From: Piper betle
Lineage: Eukaryota; Streptophyta; Magnoliopsida; Piperales; Piperaceae
NCBI GenBank assembly: GCA_033002965.1
Contig: JAURVB010014186.1
Span: forward strand, 124,001-188,000
Direction of reading: 5' to 3'
Length of the DNA: 64,000 nucleotides
Shown here: piece after piece, positions 49,806-62,022 of the stretch
How positions within the stretch are numbered: the stretch's first letter is position 1
How the letters are laid out: each line of letters starts with the position of its first letter
Notes under the pieces: generated by a model
Databases searched by the model: none
What the model was told of the DNA's origin: nothing
The model's input: the letters and a program-made list of their open reading frames with translations, nothing else
Made by a program: the position numbers and the translations under genes

Positions 49806-50027
49806 TGGCTGCTGGAGCTGATGATCGAGCTGCGGGTGGCCGACAACGCGGTGGAGGACAGGAGTGCGCAGACGGTTTTTGTGGCGGACTTGCAGCGGGC
49901 TATCCAGGAGGATGAGTGGAGGAAGAAAGCCCCGGCCTTCCTGGAGCTCGTGATGAAGTGCACCTGGCGAATTGCCGACGCCATGGCTGTCGGCTGGGTT
50001 TTGGCCGCTAGGCAGGTGATCGAATAG
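49806..50027 (+). pseudogene. Captured gene fragment, origin unknown
   Basis: An open frame in the GC-rich left part of the element shows gene-like composition after a Pro-rich lead: IELRVADNAVEDRSAQTVF and KKAPAFLELVMKCTWRIAD. It ends at a TAG at 50025-50027, and a possible splice donor (AGGCAG|GTGATC) occurs just before the stop. I do not recognise the family. Its ordinary protein-like composition suggests a first exon taken from a host gene. Confidence 0.45.
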
Positions 50028-50396
50028 AAACCTTGCTATGTTGATCATGTAAGCTGTAGTGTAGAAATTTAATTTTTTTTTCAGGTTGGAGTTGACCTGC
50101 TAAAAAAATCATGCAAATCACATATTTCAGTTGTAGGGAGGTTGACCTGCTCTAGCACAGCCTAAGAGGGGCGTCGGCCAAGACCGCAGGATGAAAGCTT
50201 TATATGTTTTGGGTTTTTTATTGGAAAGCTTGCAGGATGAAATTGGTATGTGGGAGAATTGGGCATTTTGTTTGAGAAAAAAATCTTCATCTAGATGGAG
50301 GATTGAATTTTATTGTAATTAATAGGTGGGTTGTTTCCATTGGTTCTTTGGGGATTGAAGTAGGTACATGGATGGTATAGAGAGGTCATTTAATAA

Positions 50397-50434
50397 TTCA
50401 TCGGTTTGCTTGCTGTTTTATTATTATTGGTGGC
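50397..50434. repeat. 38-bp direct repeat within the element (second copy 52262-52299)
   Basis: An identical 38-base sequence starting 'ttcatcggtttgcttgctgt' occurs here and at 52262-52299. One copy lies just upstream of the ATG9 piece and one between the ATG9 and AP2/ERF pieces. It may mark a junction used during gene capture or a short internal duplication. Confidence 0.9.
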
Positions 50435-50453
50435 AACTTATTGTGGTATGCAG

Positions 50454-51871
50454 CAGTTTTTGGAACTGTAACAGCTATAAGTCGAGCTGCAATTTCAGAA
50501 GAGCTTCAGGTTCTAGATCCAGAGGAAGCAATGTCTCTTGTTGTTCACAACACACATCATATGCCTAAGAGGTGGAGAGGTAAAGAAAATACTGATAAAG
50601 TACAAAAGGAATTTGAAGCCTTATATCAGGTAAGTTACATTATGTTTACATATATATATTTTAAAAAATAGCATGGCGTGTTTACTCTTTTGATGCTTGC
50701 TTTTCTGCCCAAAAAACAAAAGTACAACTTCTGCATTTTCATGAGTTAGGTAGATTATGGTGAGTAATGGGTGACACTTAATGTCTAATCTCATCTCAAG
50801 TTGATGAATATATCTTAAGCATTAAAAGCTTTGCATTGTGGATGTTTTATTATGTCCAATTAGCAAATAGTTGAATGTCCCATTCATCAAACATAAAACA
50901 TGTAACTTGTTACAATTTTCAAGTATGATTGCACAATGATGCTGAATGCAGAGCTTTATTTGGTGAATTTGTGGCAGTATACTGGACTGCTCCTGCTTGA
51001 AGAGATGGTCTCAATTCTGTTGACCCCATACTTGCTCATGTATTCTGTGCCAAAGGTGGAAATGTGGAACAATTTTCTCTTTCCTATTTGAGTTATGTGT
51101 TCTATAAGCTTTGCTCATCTGTGATTAAGAATTGAAACTGATGCGTTCTGTAATGTAATTGCAGCGTATGATGGACATTTTGCAGTTCATTTCTGAGTTC
51201 ACAGTGACTGTTGACGGTGTTGGTGATGTGTGCAGGTCAGTTTATTTCAAAGCAATTGTGTTTATTTATTTGATTGTAGAATAATGTTTTTCTCAATTTT
51301 TGCCAATCTCTACTAGATTTATGGGCTATTTCCATCCATTTGTATTTGGCTGTAAGGTTTTCTGATGAGCAATTTAGTCTTTCTAGTCATAAAAAATTAA
51401 CTCCTAAAATTTGCTTAAAAGATAGTTTAGAAAAGGTAAATAGGACAAATATTTTGATGACGTTATATGAGGTTTGTTTTGCCTATGAAGGATTTTTCTA
51501 TGAGGCCATTTGGATTGTGGGCTAAGGGTTTAGGGTTTATTCTTGAGGTCATTTGGATATGAGGTTTCTTCATCTTCATATATGAATAATTGGTCAGTAG
51601 GATCAACTATTTAGAATCTCATTTCAACATTTTGAACAAACTCTTTTAGCATACAGAAACTTTAGCAATTTGTTTGTTTTAGATTTTGAGTGGTGATGTA
51701 ATGGCTTGGTGTCAGCTTTCATACCTGAATAATATTATATAATCACTTTTATTTCTGCAGTTTGAGCATATTTGATTTTGAGCGACATGGAAATAAAAAT
51801 TATGCATCACCATTCAGTGCACTTCCCAACCAAAGGAGCTCCCAAGGGAAAATGGAGAAGTCTTTTCTTAG
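50454..51871 (+). pseudogene. ATG9: Captured ATG9 (autophagy-related protein 9) fragment, four exons
   Basis: ATG9 is the multi-spanning lipid scramblase of autophagosome formation. Four exons in the right order are visible with intact GT-AG borders: ~50454-50629 (VTAISRAAISEELQVLDPEE, MPKRWRGKENTDK), 50978-51055 (YTGLLLLEEMVSILLTPYLL), 51165-51235 (MMDILQFISEFTVTVDGVGD) and 51761-51871 (IFDFERHGNKNYASPFSALP, SSQGKMEKSF). The frames join without shifts. This covers only the C-terminal core; the N-terminal part and the tail are absent, so it is a fragment. Capture with introns means genomic DNA, not cDNA, was taken up. Confidence 0.75.
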
Positions 51872-52455
51872 GTATGATTGACCATGGGTACAATAAATAA
51901 TTAAAACTTTTGTGTTATGTTTTGTTATCTTGGCAGTCTATGCTGATGATAGATGGAAGCAAACTGTCTTGAAGGGTTTGCTAATAGACATTATTATACT
52001 GTTTTTTGCTCTATTAACAATATTTGGCTCACTGAAGGGTTCAAAGTGAAGGATTGCAAGTTTGCCAAATGTTCTGATGCTCAAGAATCTCTAGTGGGCT
52101 AAATATGGAATTTCGGATTGTTTTACTGCATGCTTCTTGTTTACCACTTATGCACCTGCAGTTAAAAATTTCTTGCTTACCCTCGTATCAGCTTCAAACT
52201 AGACTTTGAAGGTCGTAGAAGTTGGATTGAGTCAGATAACATGACATTTTGGTATAAAATCTTCATCGGTTTGCTTGCTGTTTTATTATTATTGGTGGCT
52301 TGGTCTAGTCAGTCATTGCTTAGATTTGATTTATTATAATTTTGTTAGGGATGAACTTCTCTATATTAGTCACCATATTTTGGGAGTATGGCTGAACATC
52401 ACAGATGAATAAAAATCCAGATTTCTTTATTTTGCCATCGTTTTATGTTCTTTCA

Positions 52456-52563
52456 ACTGAAATAAGAGATCCAGTTAAGGGGGTACGAGTCTGGCTGGGA
52501 ACCTTCAACACAGCTAAGGCTCGTAGGATTCGAGGCAAGAAGGCAAAAGTGAATTTCCCTGAG
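52456..52563 (+). pseudogene. Captured AP2/ERF DNA-binding domain fragment with internal deletion
   Basis: The frame reads [19 protein letters not shown], then [16 protein letters not shown], the core of an ERF AP2 domain, most like group VII ERFs. About eleven residues (EEAARAYDAEA in typical members) are missing in frame between the beta-sheet and the end of the helix. No start, and no other part of an ERF, is nearby. The fragment ends at a donor-like GAG|GTTTGC. Confidence 0.75.
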
Positions 52564-52650
52564 GTTTGCAATTCAATGTCCAAAGATCCTGTGAACATAA
52601 AATCAAATGAAGTTATATTCTGATGAAGGAAACAATGCACTTGAGATCTC

Positions 52651-53158
52651 TGAAGCTACAGCATTTTGGGTTCATCCAGATATGCACTATTTCTTCTTGG
52701 GTGGATTAGGATATCGTTCCAATTTTCTGGCTGGCTTGAAAGAAAATGCTGTGTTTTGTTTTGCATTTGTTATGTACCAGGCATGATGTGTACAGGAATT
52801 GAAAAATGTAGTATTTGTGTGATTGCATTTGCTGGATGGCATATGATAAGCATCATCTTTTCCAAGCTTGAAAGAAAAGCAAGCATCAAAAGAGTAAACA
52901 CGCCATGCTATTTCTGCAGTTGGAAGCCGTACATAAACTGAAGCTACAACATTTTGGGTTCATCCAGATATGCACTATTTCTTCTTGGGTGGATTAGGAT
53001 ATCGTTCCAATTTTCTGGCTAGCTTGAAAGAAAATGCTGTGTTTTGTTTTGCATTTGTTATGTACCAGGCATGATGTATACATGAATTGAAAAATGTAGT
53101 ATTTGTGTGATTGCATTTGCTGGATGGCATATGATAAGCATCATCTTTTCAAAGCTTG
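52651..53158. repeat. Direct duplication of a 220-bp segment inside the element
   Basis: Bases 52651-52870 and 52939-53158 are ~97% identical, both beginning 'tgaagctaca'. The 68 bases between them are different. The copies have diverged little, so the duplication is recent relative to the element's decay. Confidence 0.9.
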
Positions 53159-53216
53159 TCGCCAGACCATCAGCTTGTCGTCAGACCATCAGTTTTTCAA
53201 TGAATTAATCTGTTAT

Positions 53217-53289
53217 GGATCTTTAGCTCAAAATTGGCAGAGCACTCAAGAAATACTTGAGGGATGGTGGTTCGAATCCATCAAGATCC
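53217..53289 (+). tRNA. tRNA-like cloverleaf (probable tRNA pseudogene or SINE head)
   Basis: Exactly 73 bases fold as a canonical tRNA. The acceptor stem is GGATCTT/AAGATCC (7 bp), the D arm GCTC/GAGC with a 10-base loop, and the anticodon stem CTCAA/TTGAG with a 7-base loop (GAAATAC). A 4-base variable loop and the T arm GGTGG-TTCGAAT-CCATC follow. Box A (TAGCTCAAAATTGGCAGAGC) and box B (GGTTCGAATCC) are both near consensus. The anticodon position reads AAT, but the base before it is A where T33 is required, so it is unlikely to work in translation. It lies inside the gene-capturing transposon. Confidence 0.55.
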
Positions 53290-54506
53290 TACTTAGTTAA
53301 TATTTGATAAAAATTTGAGATGTTGTAATTATGTAAAAAATAAAAAAGAGGTATGATTTATCACGGTTGTGTTCAAAGTGACATATATATGATATTAAAA
53401 ATAATATAAATAGATAAAACATATCATCGTCATTCAATAACATTACCCAAGAGTACATTCCACAAAATGCACAAAAAATACAAATACAATGTTTCCTACC
53501 ATCTACAACCATACATTATATAAGCCCAAAAATCCTATTGTATGGGATTTGTGTTACAATTGTTATGAACATTTTTACATGTTGTAGAAAAGCAATAAGA
53601 TTGGCATGCCAAGAAAAGCTTTCTGGCAATTTCCTATCTCCATGGGTAAATGACAATACCACAATCATTTCTAGCAGTCTATAGGCACTAAGATAAATAA
53701 TCAGAACATTCACGGCACACAGTAAAAGAAGAAAGCTATCAAGCGATTCCTAGCTACTGAAATGCGAAAACTAACAACTTTACAATCAGATTCTCTTCTA
53801 TCATTAAATTGGGCACCACAATGACCAGTGAAAGCTTAAATCATAACTACCATCTACTTGCTACTTAGAACAATTCAAAATCCATACAACAATCATGGAA
53901 AAAAAATTCACAAATCTACACAACACTCATTTATAGCAGACTATAGCCACTGATCAATAACATAAATAATCAGAACCACTCCCTGCAAAAAAATAATCAA
54001 CTAACTAACTCACAAGCTTCCCTCATGGAACTTATTTACTCCCCATCAAAAGAAACTTGAGAGAAAAAAACAAAGGATGGGAACTCAAACTAACCTTGTA
54101 GCTCGTCCGAATCCGCTTGCTGCACAAAAAAACCAGACAAGAGATGGAAAAATTGAAACTTTTGGATCACAAAACACCACAAACAAACATTGCAAGGAGG
54201 CGACTTTACAGACCTGTCGAGGTTGGGAGGCACGGGGTGGGACTGAGCTTCTTCAACCTCTGCGGCTCCACGGGCTCGATCTTCGCCGCCGCATCGATCT
54301 CCGCCGCCGCCATCGTCGGCCGGGAAAAGAGCGGAGGGACCGACGGCATTGATGGAGATGAGAAGGGAGGGAGAGCCAATGGGCTTGGGTTTGAGATTGG
54401 ATAAAATTGGATATATCCTGATTTAGAGCCGTTAGATCACGATCTAACGGCCAGGAAAAATGCAGGACAGCCATGTTCGCTGTCCCGCAGGACAGGAAAC
54501 TTATTT

Positions 54507-54542
<36 letters not shown>

Positions 54543-54546
<4 letters not shown>

Positions 54547-57380
54547 TCTAAATTTTCATATAACATAATGGCTATCTTATTATACAAGAATATATTAAAC
54601 TATTCACTAGACACAATTTTCTACTAATTCTTGGCAGTTATATTATTGAGAATATTGTTTTCAAATTTGTGAAATACTTTGATGTCATATCAAAAGTAAA
54701 TATAGGTGTTGTTCCTTAAGTTAGTCTTAATTGAAACTAGAATTAGTCTTACGGTTTCCAATTTTACGGCAATAAAAAGGCTTTCCTATTACAGAAAATA
54801 CATAATAATATATTAAATCCTAGTTTTCCTATATTTTCCAATTGTTAAAAAATACATGATAATATATTAAGCCATCCACTTTGTAAATAATTAAACTATC
54901 TACTTTTCCAATTGGACTCATTATATATATTTAGATGAAACTATAGTTGTAAATACTTTATCGTGCCTTCTAATTGTACCTAGTATATTATATACCCCTT
55001 TGAAATATGATACAGTTCATCCCTTTGTATTATTTTAAATCATAAAATTGGTTTTTTGTTGAAAGTCGTGGCATTTTAACCAGCATTTAATAAAATATTT
55101 AATAAAATTACATTTTAATTTTTAATAAAATATTCTATTTATAATTTTATAATATAGGTGAACCTAATTTGACTGGCCAAAACGAATATTTCTTATACTA
55201 TTTATAAATTCGGTATGATAATTGGTTTGATATTTAAAATTATAAATGAAAGTGCAATTAATCTTAGTTTTCTAGCTTCTGTATAATTTATAGGCTTTCT
55301 TATTATATGATAATGCAATTATTGTAACTTATATTTAATAAATTATTTATGAAGAAACATGTTTTTAATATTTAATAATATATTTTATTTATATTTTTAT
55401 AATAAGGTTAAACCCGGCTCAACTGGTCAAAAAACTAATATGCTCTATACTTGCCATAAATCTGTTATGACAAACGTTATGTTGTTAATAATTATGATAA
55501 TATGTAGGCTTTTCTATTAAATGAAAACACATGATAATATATTAAATTCTAGTTTCCCCATAATTTCTAATTGTATAAGAACAAATGATAACATATTGAA
55601 TTATTTATTTGGTATAATTATATGTATTTAGATGAAACTATAGTTTTAAATATCGTATCATACTATTCATAAGTAATCGATTTGTCACATATTACCTTGA
55701 GATCCGGTTTGGTTCATGCCTTTATACCATTTTAAATTGCACCTAGTGTCTTAATCTAAAATGTTTATAGAAAATAAAATTTTCATTGAATATGATGGTA
55801 TTTTAAACCGGGATTTAATAAAATAAGAGTGAAAAATATGTTTTTAATGTTTAATAAAATATTTTATTTATAATTTTATAATGTAGTTAAACTTGGTTCA
55901 ACTGGTCAAACTATGGATGATAATTAGTACTAACAAATATTTAAAACTATGGATGAAAGTACAATTATTATTAGTTTTCCTAGTTTAACTAAAACATGTA
56001 GGATTTCTATATGAGGATACATGGAATTATATTAAATCCTAGTTTTCCTATGCTTTCCTATTACAGAAAAGTACATGACAATTTATTAAATATCCACTTG
56101 GCCCAATTATATGTGTTAAGTTTTATTATTTCTAATCAATTGATCGTATATTTGTCTCACCTTTAGCAGCTACAAATTTCCCTCGTGTGATAGCCAAATA
56201 GTTAATGCATGTTTATATTCAAGTGATCAAATAGTTCCTAATGCTAGTTTTGAAATTTGAAATTGTATTCTAATATTACTTTCCTATCAGATAATGATAA
56301 AATTTAAGAAAAAAAGTTGTTGCAAAATCGTGAAGTGTTTAAAGTGTTGAAGACAAATATAGGTGTTGTTTCCTATAATTGGTCTAGATTGAAATCACAA
56401 TTATTTTTACTTTTCTAGTTTCACTATAATATATTAGGTTTTCCTATTACATGAGAACACATAAATTCTATTTTTCCTATACTTTAATATTATATAAAAA
56501 CAAATGGCAATATATTGAACGATCCACTTAATACAATTATACATATTTATTTAAATGGAACTACAATTGTAAACATTGTATTATGTTATCCGGTTGTACT
56601 TGGTACATTGCATATTGCATTGAAATCTAGTACATATCATTTCTTTGTACTATTTAAATCGGACACATTTTTTGATGTAAAATTTTTACAAAAAAATTGG
56701 TTTTTATTGAAAATCATGGTATTGTAACCCATTTTTAATAAAATATTGATAAAAAAACATTTTAATATCTAATACAATATTTTATCTATATTTTTATAAT
56801 GTCATGAGAGCCTGTTTAACCAATGGAACCAAATATACCTTCTATCAGCTATAAATCCATGCTTTTCTATAATTTCCAATTATGTAAGAATATATGACAA
56901 TATGTTGAATTATTTATTTGGCATAATTAAGTGTATTTAGGTGAAACTATAATTTAAATAGTGTATCGTAACAAAAAGCATACTTATTATAAAAAAAATT
57001 ACAAAAGCAACACCTATATACACTCTCGATACTTCAAAACACTTCACAACTTTAAACTAGGAAAAAACTCTAACAATATTACCATCAACATCATAACAAT
57101 TATTATGATATAATATTTATAGCTAGTATCAGACGGAATGGGGTTCAATCACATTATAAAATTATCAGTAAAATATGTTATAAAATATTAAAAATATAGT
57201 TCTTCCTCAATATTTATTAACTGACGGTTAAAATAATTTCAAATATTCTCATGCATATAAGAGGAAAGCATATATATTATAGTGAAGCTAGGAAAACCAA
57301 GATTAATTGGTTTTTCACCCATGATTTTAAAAATCACTCATTATCAAACCAAATTTATTAATGGTATAATGTTTGTTTAG
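54543..57380. repeat. Degenerate repeat array of AT-rich ~450-700 bp modules
   Basis: A module recurs with heavy divergence. Its parts include 'ggctttcctattacatga', 'ttaaatcctagttttccta', 'gatgaaactatagttgtaaa', a 'ccctttgtactattttaaat' word and 'tataatttnaactggtcaaa'. Copies of 'ggctttcctatta'-like words are at about 54778, 55296, 55504, 55997, 56427 and 56868. Near 57000-57380 the same module appears inverted. No coding sequence is seen. It may be the interior of a very old element or a satellite-like array. Confidence 0.6.
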
Positions 57381-57384
57381 TTCA

Positions 57385-60300
57385 AATTAAGTTAGTTTCA
57401 TGAATCACGTGCTGAGTCAAGGCTAGTCATGCGTTATTAGCAATGAAGGTCAAGTGAACTTGAATATATTACGTAACGTCTGAAAGATAATGAGAAATGA
57501 GTTATCAAAATATATGACTGTATGCAATTATTTTTTTTATAGATTTGATCGTAGAATTATTTTTAGGAAGACTAACATATTAGGATGAGTTATAGAGTAA
57601 TTTGAGTGGGTTATTAGTTATAGAACGTGTCAATGTGATGTTATAGTGTGTATTATATTTTATAAAAATTTTTTCTATTCTTCTCAATGTTTTTACGATT
57701 TATTACGAGTTAGCTATAATTTTTAGCTCGAGTCGGAGTCGAGTCAAGTTTTATCTACGAGACTAGCCCCTAGACTTTAACCGAACCGTTTCCTCCCCCT
57801 AAACCCCGATCGCTGCCCCTTCACTGCCCCAACGTCACTGTCAACGTTGCCTCTGATTGCTACACCGCCACTGATCGACATTGTCGACCACGGCCGTGTC
57901 ATCGCCATGCCACCCCGAGCGTCCCTGGCTACTACCCGATCTCCACGACGCCCCTACTCCGCGGGATCGCATTGCTCTCCTGATGTCGATTTGCCGCCGC
58001 TCCGTTGCTTTGCCACTGATGCCCTTCCCCTCGACCTTAGACGACCTCCCCCACACCCGTTGCCGCCGCCAACCTAGGTGCTCGATTGCTGCCTCCTGGC
58101 GGTGCGTCAGTGTTGTTGCCGCTCTCACTACCACCACCATTGAATCAAGCTAGCCAAGATGGTGCCAACCAATAGCCCCGATTGTTTCACCCAAAAAGTC
58201 GTTGGAAACTACTAAAAACTCGCCGAAAAACGTTCGAAACCGCTAGAAATTGCTAGAAAACCGGAGTTGCTAAAATTCGCCGAATCTTTCGCCAAATTCA
58301 TTTAGTTGAATCCGATTGAACTTCAGACAACGTCGGGTGCCAAATTCAAGTCTCGGGCCGTGGGATAATACTCTAGTTGTCACCGATTGCCGACGACGCA
58401 AGGTATAATTAACTTTGAATTAATTTCTTAAGGGTGATAATTAATGGCATAACATGCTAGGGTTGATGGATTGGCATGTTAACTATTTTATTGTAATAAT
58501 AATATGAATTGCTTCATTGAATTATATTAAAATGAATGTTAAGGAACCAATTAAGTAAATTAAGCAAAGTGCTGTTGAAACACCCCGTTTCGGCTCACCC
58601 GTGAACCGACCCAGAAATGTCACCGGCAACCAAACCGTTCGCTAATGTACTGGTTCGGTTAAGCCGACCCGGATCTACCCTCGGCGTATTAAGATGAGGA
58701 TGCAACCATGAAATGCATGAATGGGAACAATTGGGTTCTAACGGAGTCCTACATGCATGTGATGATATGCAAGCAAAACAAAACCATTCAACAAGCAAGA
58801 AATTTAAATAAAAATTCATTAATATTTATGAAAAAACGGACAGAATCTCCCCTAAGAGTGCAATAGGGGCCAACCTGTCCACAACAAGGGTATATAAATA
58901 TTTTATCAAAATACGATAAAACATAACAATCTACTATGACATTCAGTTATTATCTCTTTCGTTTCATCTGAGCCGAGTCTGAACTCCAAGGCTCCCTACT
59001 CATTCACAATTATCCGCTCGTCTCATAAGAAGCAATTTATCAAGACAAAAACATTCTAATTATCATTCACACAGCATTAACACACCATCATTATACGTTA
59101 CACGCGGCAGGTACATGTGTGCGCGGTTCCGTGCTGCTCCTCCGCAGTCCCTACAGCTTTCATCGCTCGCATTTACCTACATATTAGAAAAACATATACG
59201 GTGGTACAGGAAGAGCAAACTCTCCTGTTGAATGAAAACCATATACTTCCTCAAGAACTCTCATCAGGGCACATATGGGAGCCGTCGCCCTCGGGTCGAC
59301 AGCGTCCCCCTTTCTTTCTCATTCTCATACCTTGGCCATTTCTCTATCGCTTCTCGCATCAAATCTCATTCCTTTCCGCCCTCTGCACCTTCCATATTAC
59401 TCCTGGCCTTGAGCACGAAGGCCGAGCACTCTCAGGCAGTCGCCTTTAGTACCCTTTGAAACCACAAGTCTAGACATGCGCTGCAATGCAGTACCCGTGA
59501 ACCTCCACACTTCTCCGGGTTTGAGGAACTCAAAGGTGGAGTTGTCAGAATCCCTCGGGAATGAAACGGCCCACACACCATTCCAGAGCTCACTATCGAC
59601 TCACATGTGCCCGCTCGCGTAGCACGGTAGTCGGATTTCCCTCATTCAATCTCTCACTGAAAACGTGAAACTATACATATATAGAGGTCTAGGTTGGGAT
59701 TTATACAATACGCCCGAAGGCATCGTGACCTGGGTCTGAAGTTTGAAAACAAACTCGAGGGATCTCATCCTCGAGGGTTATTAATCCGGAAAATCGTTGG
59801 CTAAATGACCCGAGTTAAGTGGGATCCGATAAAACGCCACTTAACTCGTCTTGCACATGATAAATCAAATACACAATAGACTAGCATAAAAACAGAGAAC
59901 GAGTCATAAACGGACCTGGTAGAAGCTCCAAGCTTGTCCTCGTGCCTAGGCAGCGAGCTCCTACTTCGTACCTACACATGGCCCGCTCATAATGCAGTCG
60001 TACATCCTATATCACACATATATCCATCACGCATCAATCAACACACATCAACCTATATCAATTCTAGCAAATCTACTTAAGTTAGTTTGCATTAGATCAT
60101 GATCATTTCCTAGTTAGCCTATTAGTTTCTTAGCCTCCATTTTTAACACCGCTCAATCAAACAAATTTCATATTTTTTCCTTAATCAATTCTACATTTAT
60201 ACATATAATTATAGCACGCAATTCACCAATCCTAGCATGCAATTCTAATAATCAATACTTTTAAATAATTAAGTTAAAATAAATTATACCTCGTGTGATT

Positions 60301-62022
60301 CGTGGCTCGAATTCGACACTCTATGGCGTCTGAAGTTCGATAGGGTTCAATCAGGGGGATTCAGCGGAAGATCAGGTGATTTCTGAACAATTTTGGGGAA
60401 TCCAATTTTCCGGCGACTTCCAACGGTTTTCTGGCGACTGTTCCAGCGAGGCAATCGGGGGTAAGGGTTACCACCGGCTTGGCGAGCTCGTCCCAATGGT
60501 GGTGACGGGAAAGGCGGCCACGGCGGCGATGACCGCCGCTGGCAGCGTGGAGTTCGGTCGGGGTAGTTGGTCGTTCCGATCAGGCCCACGGCCGGCTTAG
60601 ACGGCGGTGATAGGTAAGGAGGAAATGTCGGGGAGGTCAAGGGGGTGGTCGTTGAGGTCACGGCGGCGGCGGCGCAGCCCGGACGGCAACAAATTGACAA
60701 GGAGAGCGACGCGGCTCGTGGGGCGATTTTGGCGTCGTGGTGGCGAGACGGTGGCCAGGGTTGGTCGGGGCGGCACGACAATGACACAACAAGGCGGGGT
60801 GGCGACGATCGGCGGCAGTGTGATGTCGGCGACGGCGGCGGCGGCGACGACCACAAGGCAGCGGTAGGGTTTGGGTGGGAAAGTGTCGGGAAAGGAGGTG
60901 AAATACTCCAATGGCAAAGTTGTAAATAAGTATTGACTCGATTCCTACTCTAGTCAAAATAATAACTAGTTCGTAATAAATTCTAAAAAAAATCTAAAAA
61001 AATATGAAAAAAATCCCATAAAATAAAACAAACACAACAACATCTAGATAACATGCTCTATAACTAACATCCCACCCGAATATAATCCAGCGCGTCCTAA
61101 TACGTTATTCGACCTAAAACTAGTTCTACGATCAAACATATAAAAAGAAAAAAATACTGCATACTTTCATATATTATGATAACTCATTTCTCACCATCTT
61201 CTCGACGATATCATCATATATTCAGGTACACCTAACTCTCATCGGTCATAACTCACGACTGGCCTTGACTCAGCAAGCGGTTTATGAAACTGACTCGACT
61301 CGAACCAACAGTCGAACTGACTGGTTCAGTAACGTAAAACCCTGACTCGAGTCACGAGTTTTACAGTTATTAGCCAATAATACTCATTACTGACGGTTTT
61401 TATTATCTGTGTAGGTGAGAACTGCAATGAATGAGCATTGTCGGCACTATGTTGGAGCAACACTAAAATTGCGCACACATGAACCTGTTGAATGTAACTA
61501 ATGATGATGAATTTGAATTGTTTTGAATGACGTAAACATGAATGTGATTTATGTGAATGAATACGGTGTTTTGCTTGTGAATGAAACTGTGAATAAGAAT
61601 GAATAGGTCGAGCAATGGAGTCTAGACTTGAAAATTGAAGTAATGATAATTGGAATGTGAGGGAAATGTTGTATTTTTTACTATGTTTTTTATTTTTATT
61701 GACATAAATACATATTGTTTGTTGTTAACAAGTTGTCCCTATTGTACTTTTAAATGAAGCTCTATTTTTTTATTTTAAAAATAGTTTTTTTTGAACTTAT
61801 CGTTTATTTGGTTTCTTTTATATTTGATTGCATATCATAGCATGCATCTAAAACAACATTAGAATCTAACCATTTCATTAATGCATTGTATGCTTGCATC
61901 ATTATCTTAAGACATTGAGGGTAGATCCAAGTCAGTTTAATTAAATTAAGTAGATTAGCGAATGGTTCGGTCCCCAATAACAATTCCAAATTGGTTCATG
62001 AGTGAACTAAAACGAGGTGTTA
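57385..62022 (+). mobile_element. Outer repeat element, split by insertion of a related copy
   Basis: The pieces at 57385-58575 and 61366-62022 are in line, in the forward sense, with the single element at 58576-61365 read in reverse. The left piece matches its first half: 'gctgagtcaaggc.agtc', 'gagaaatgagttatcanaata', a GC-rich centre, then 'ggtataatta'. The right piece matches its end: 'gcgcacacatgnacctg', 'gcatatcatngcatgcat', 'gagggtagatcc', 'aaacgnggtgtt'. Hence one ~1.85-kb worn copy (deleted relative to the inner one) was interrupted. It is non-coding; open frames in the GC-rich part (57780-58150) have no domain. Confidence 0.6.
58576..61365 (-). mobile_element. Inner 2.8-kb repeat element, possibly a long solo LTR
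   Basis: On the minus strand it begins TGTAAAACTCGTGACTCG and ends GAAACGGGGTGTTTCA, i.e. TG...CA. The flanking five bases are gctgt (58571-58575) and gttat (61366-61370). They differ only by two transitions, so a decayed 5-bp target duplication is possible. It has a GC-rich block (60350-60870, open frames on both strands, no domain) but no gag-pol. A long solo LTR of a Ty3 chromovirus type would fit; a non-autonomous DNA element sharing the AT module of the MULE copies is the alternative. Confidence 0.5.

Larger units (their letters stand above)
49532..54542. mobile_element. TA-flanked hairpin-ended transposon carrying captured gene fragments
   Basis: The element lies between a short TA run (49532-49539) and a long (TA)n tract (54509-54542). 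Left end: a perfect 13-bp hairpin stem (49558-49570 with 49576-49588), then a perfect 15-bp stem (49591-49605 with 49609-49623, ttcagccgttggat). Right end: a perfect 11-bp stem (54428-54438 with 54441-54451, gccgttagatc), then a shorter GGACAGC/GCTGTCC stem. Read inward, the two ends align as imperfect inverted repeats (..CTGTnCTGC..ATGGCTGTnCTGCA..GCCGTTrGATC..). Interior: a C-rich zone, an unknown gene fragment, ATG9 exons, an AP2/ERF remnant, a 220-bp duplication, a tRNA-like sequence and a GC-rich zone. There is no transposase, so it needs a helper. It resembles TA-flanked transposons described in maize, but I cannot confirm the family. Confidence 0.7.

Noticed and set aside
60347..60956. 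Ser/Pro/Arg-rich open frames on both strands
   Set aside because: GC-rich part of the inner repeat element; no domain.
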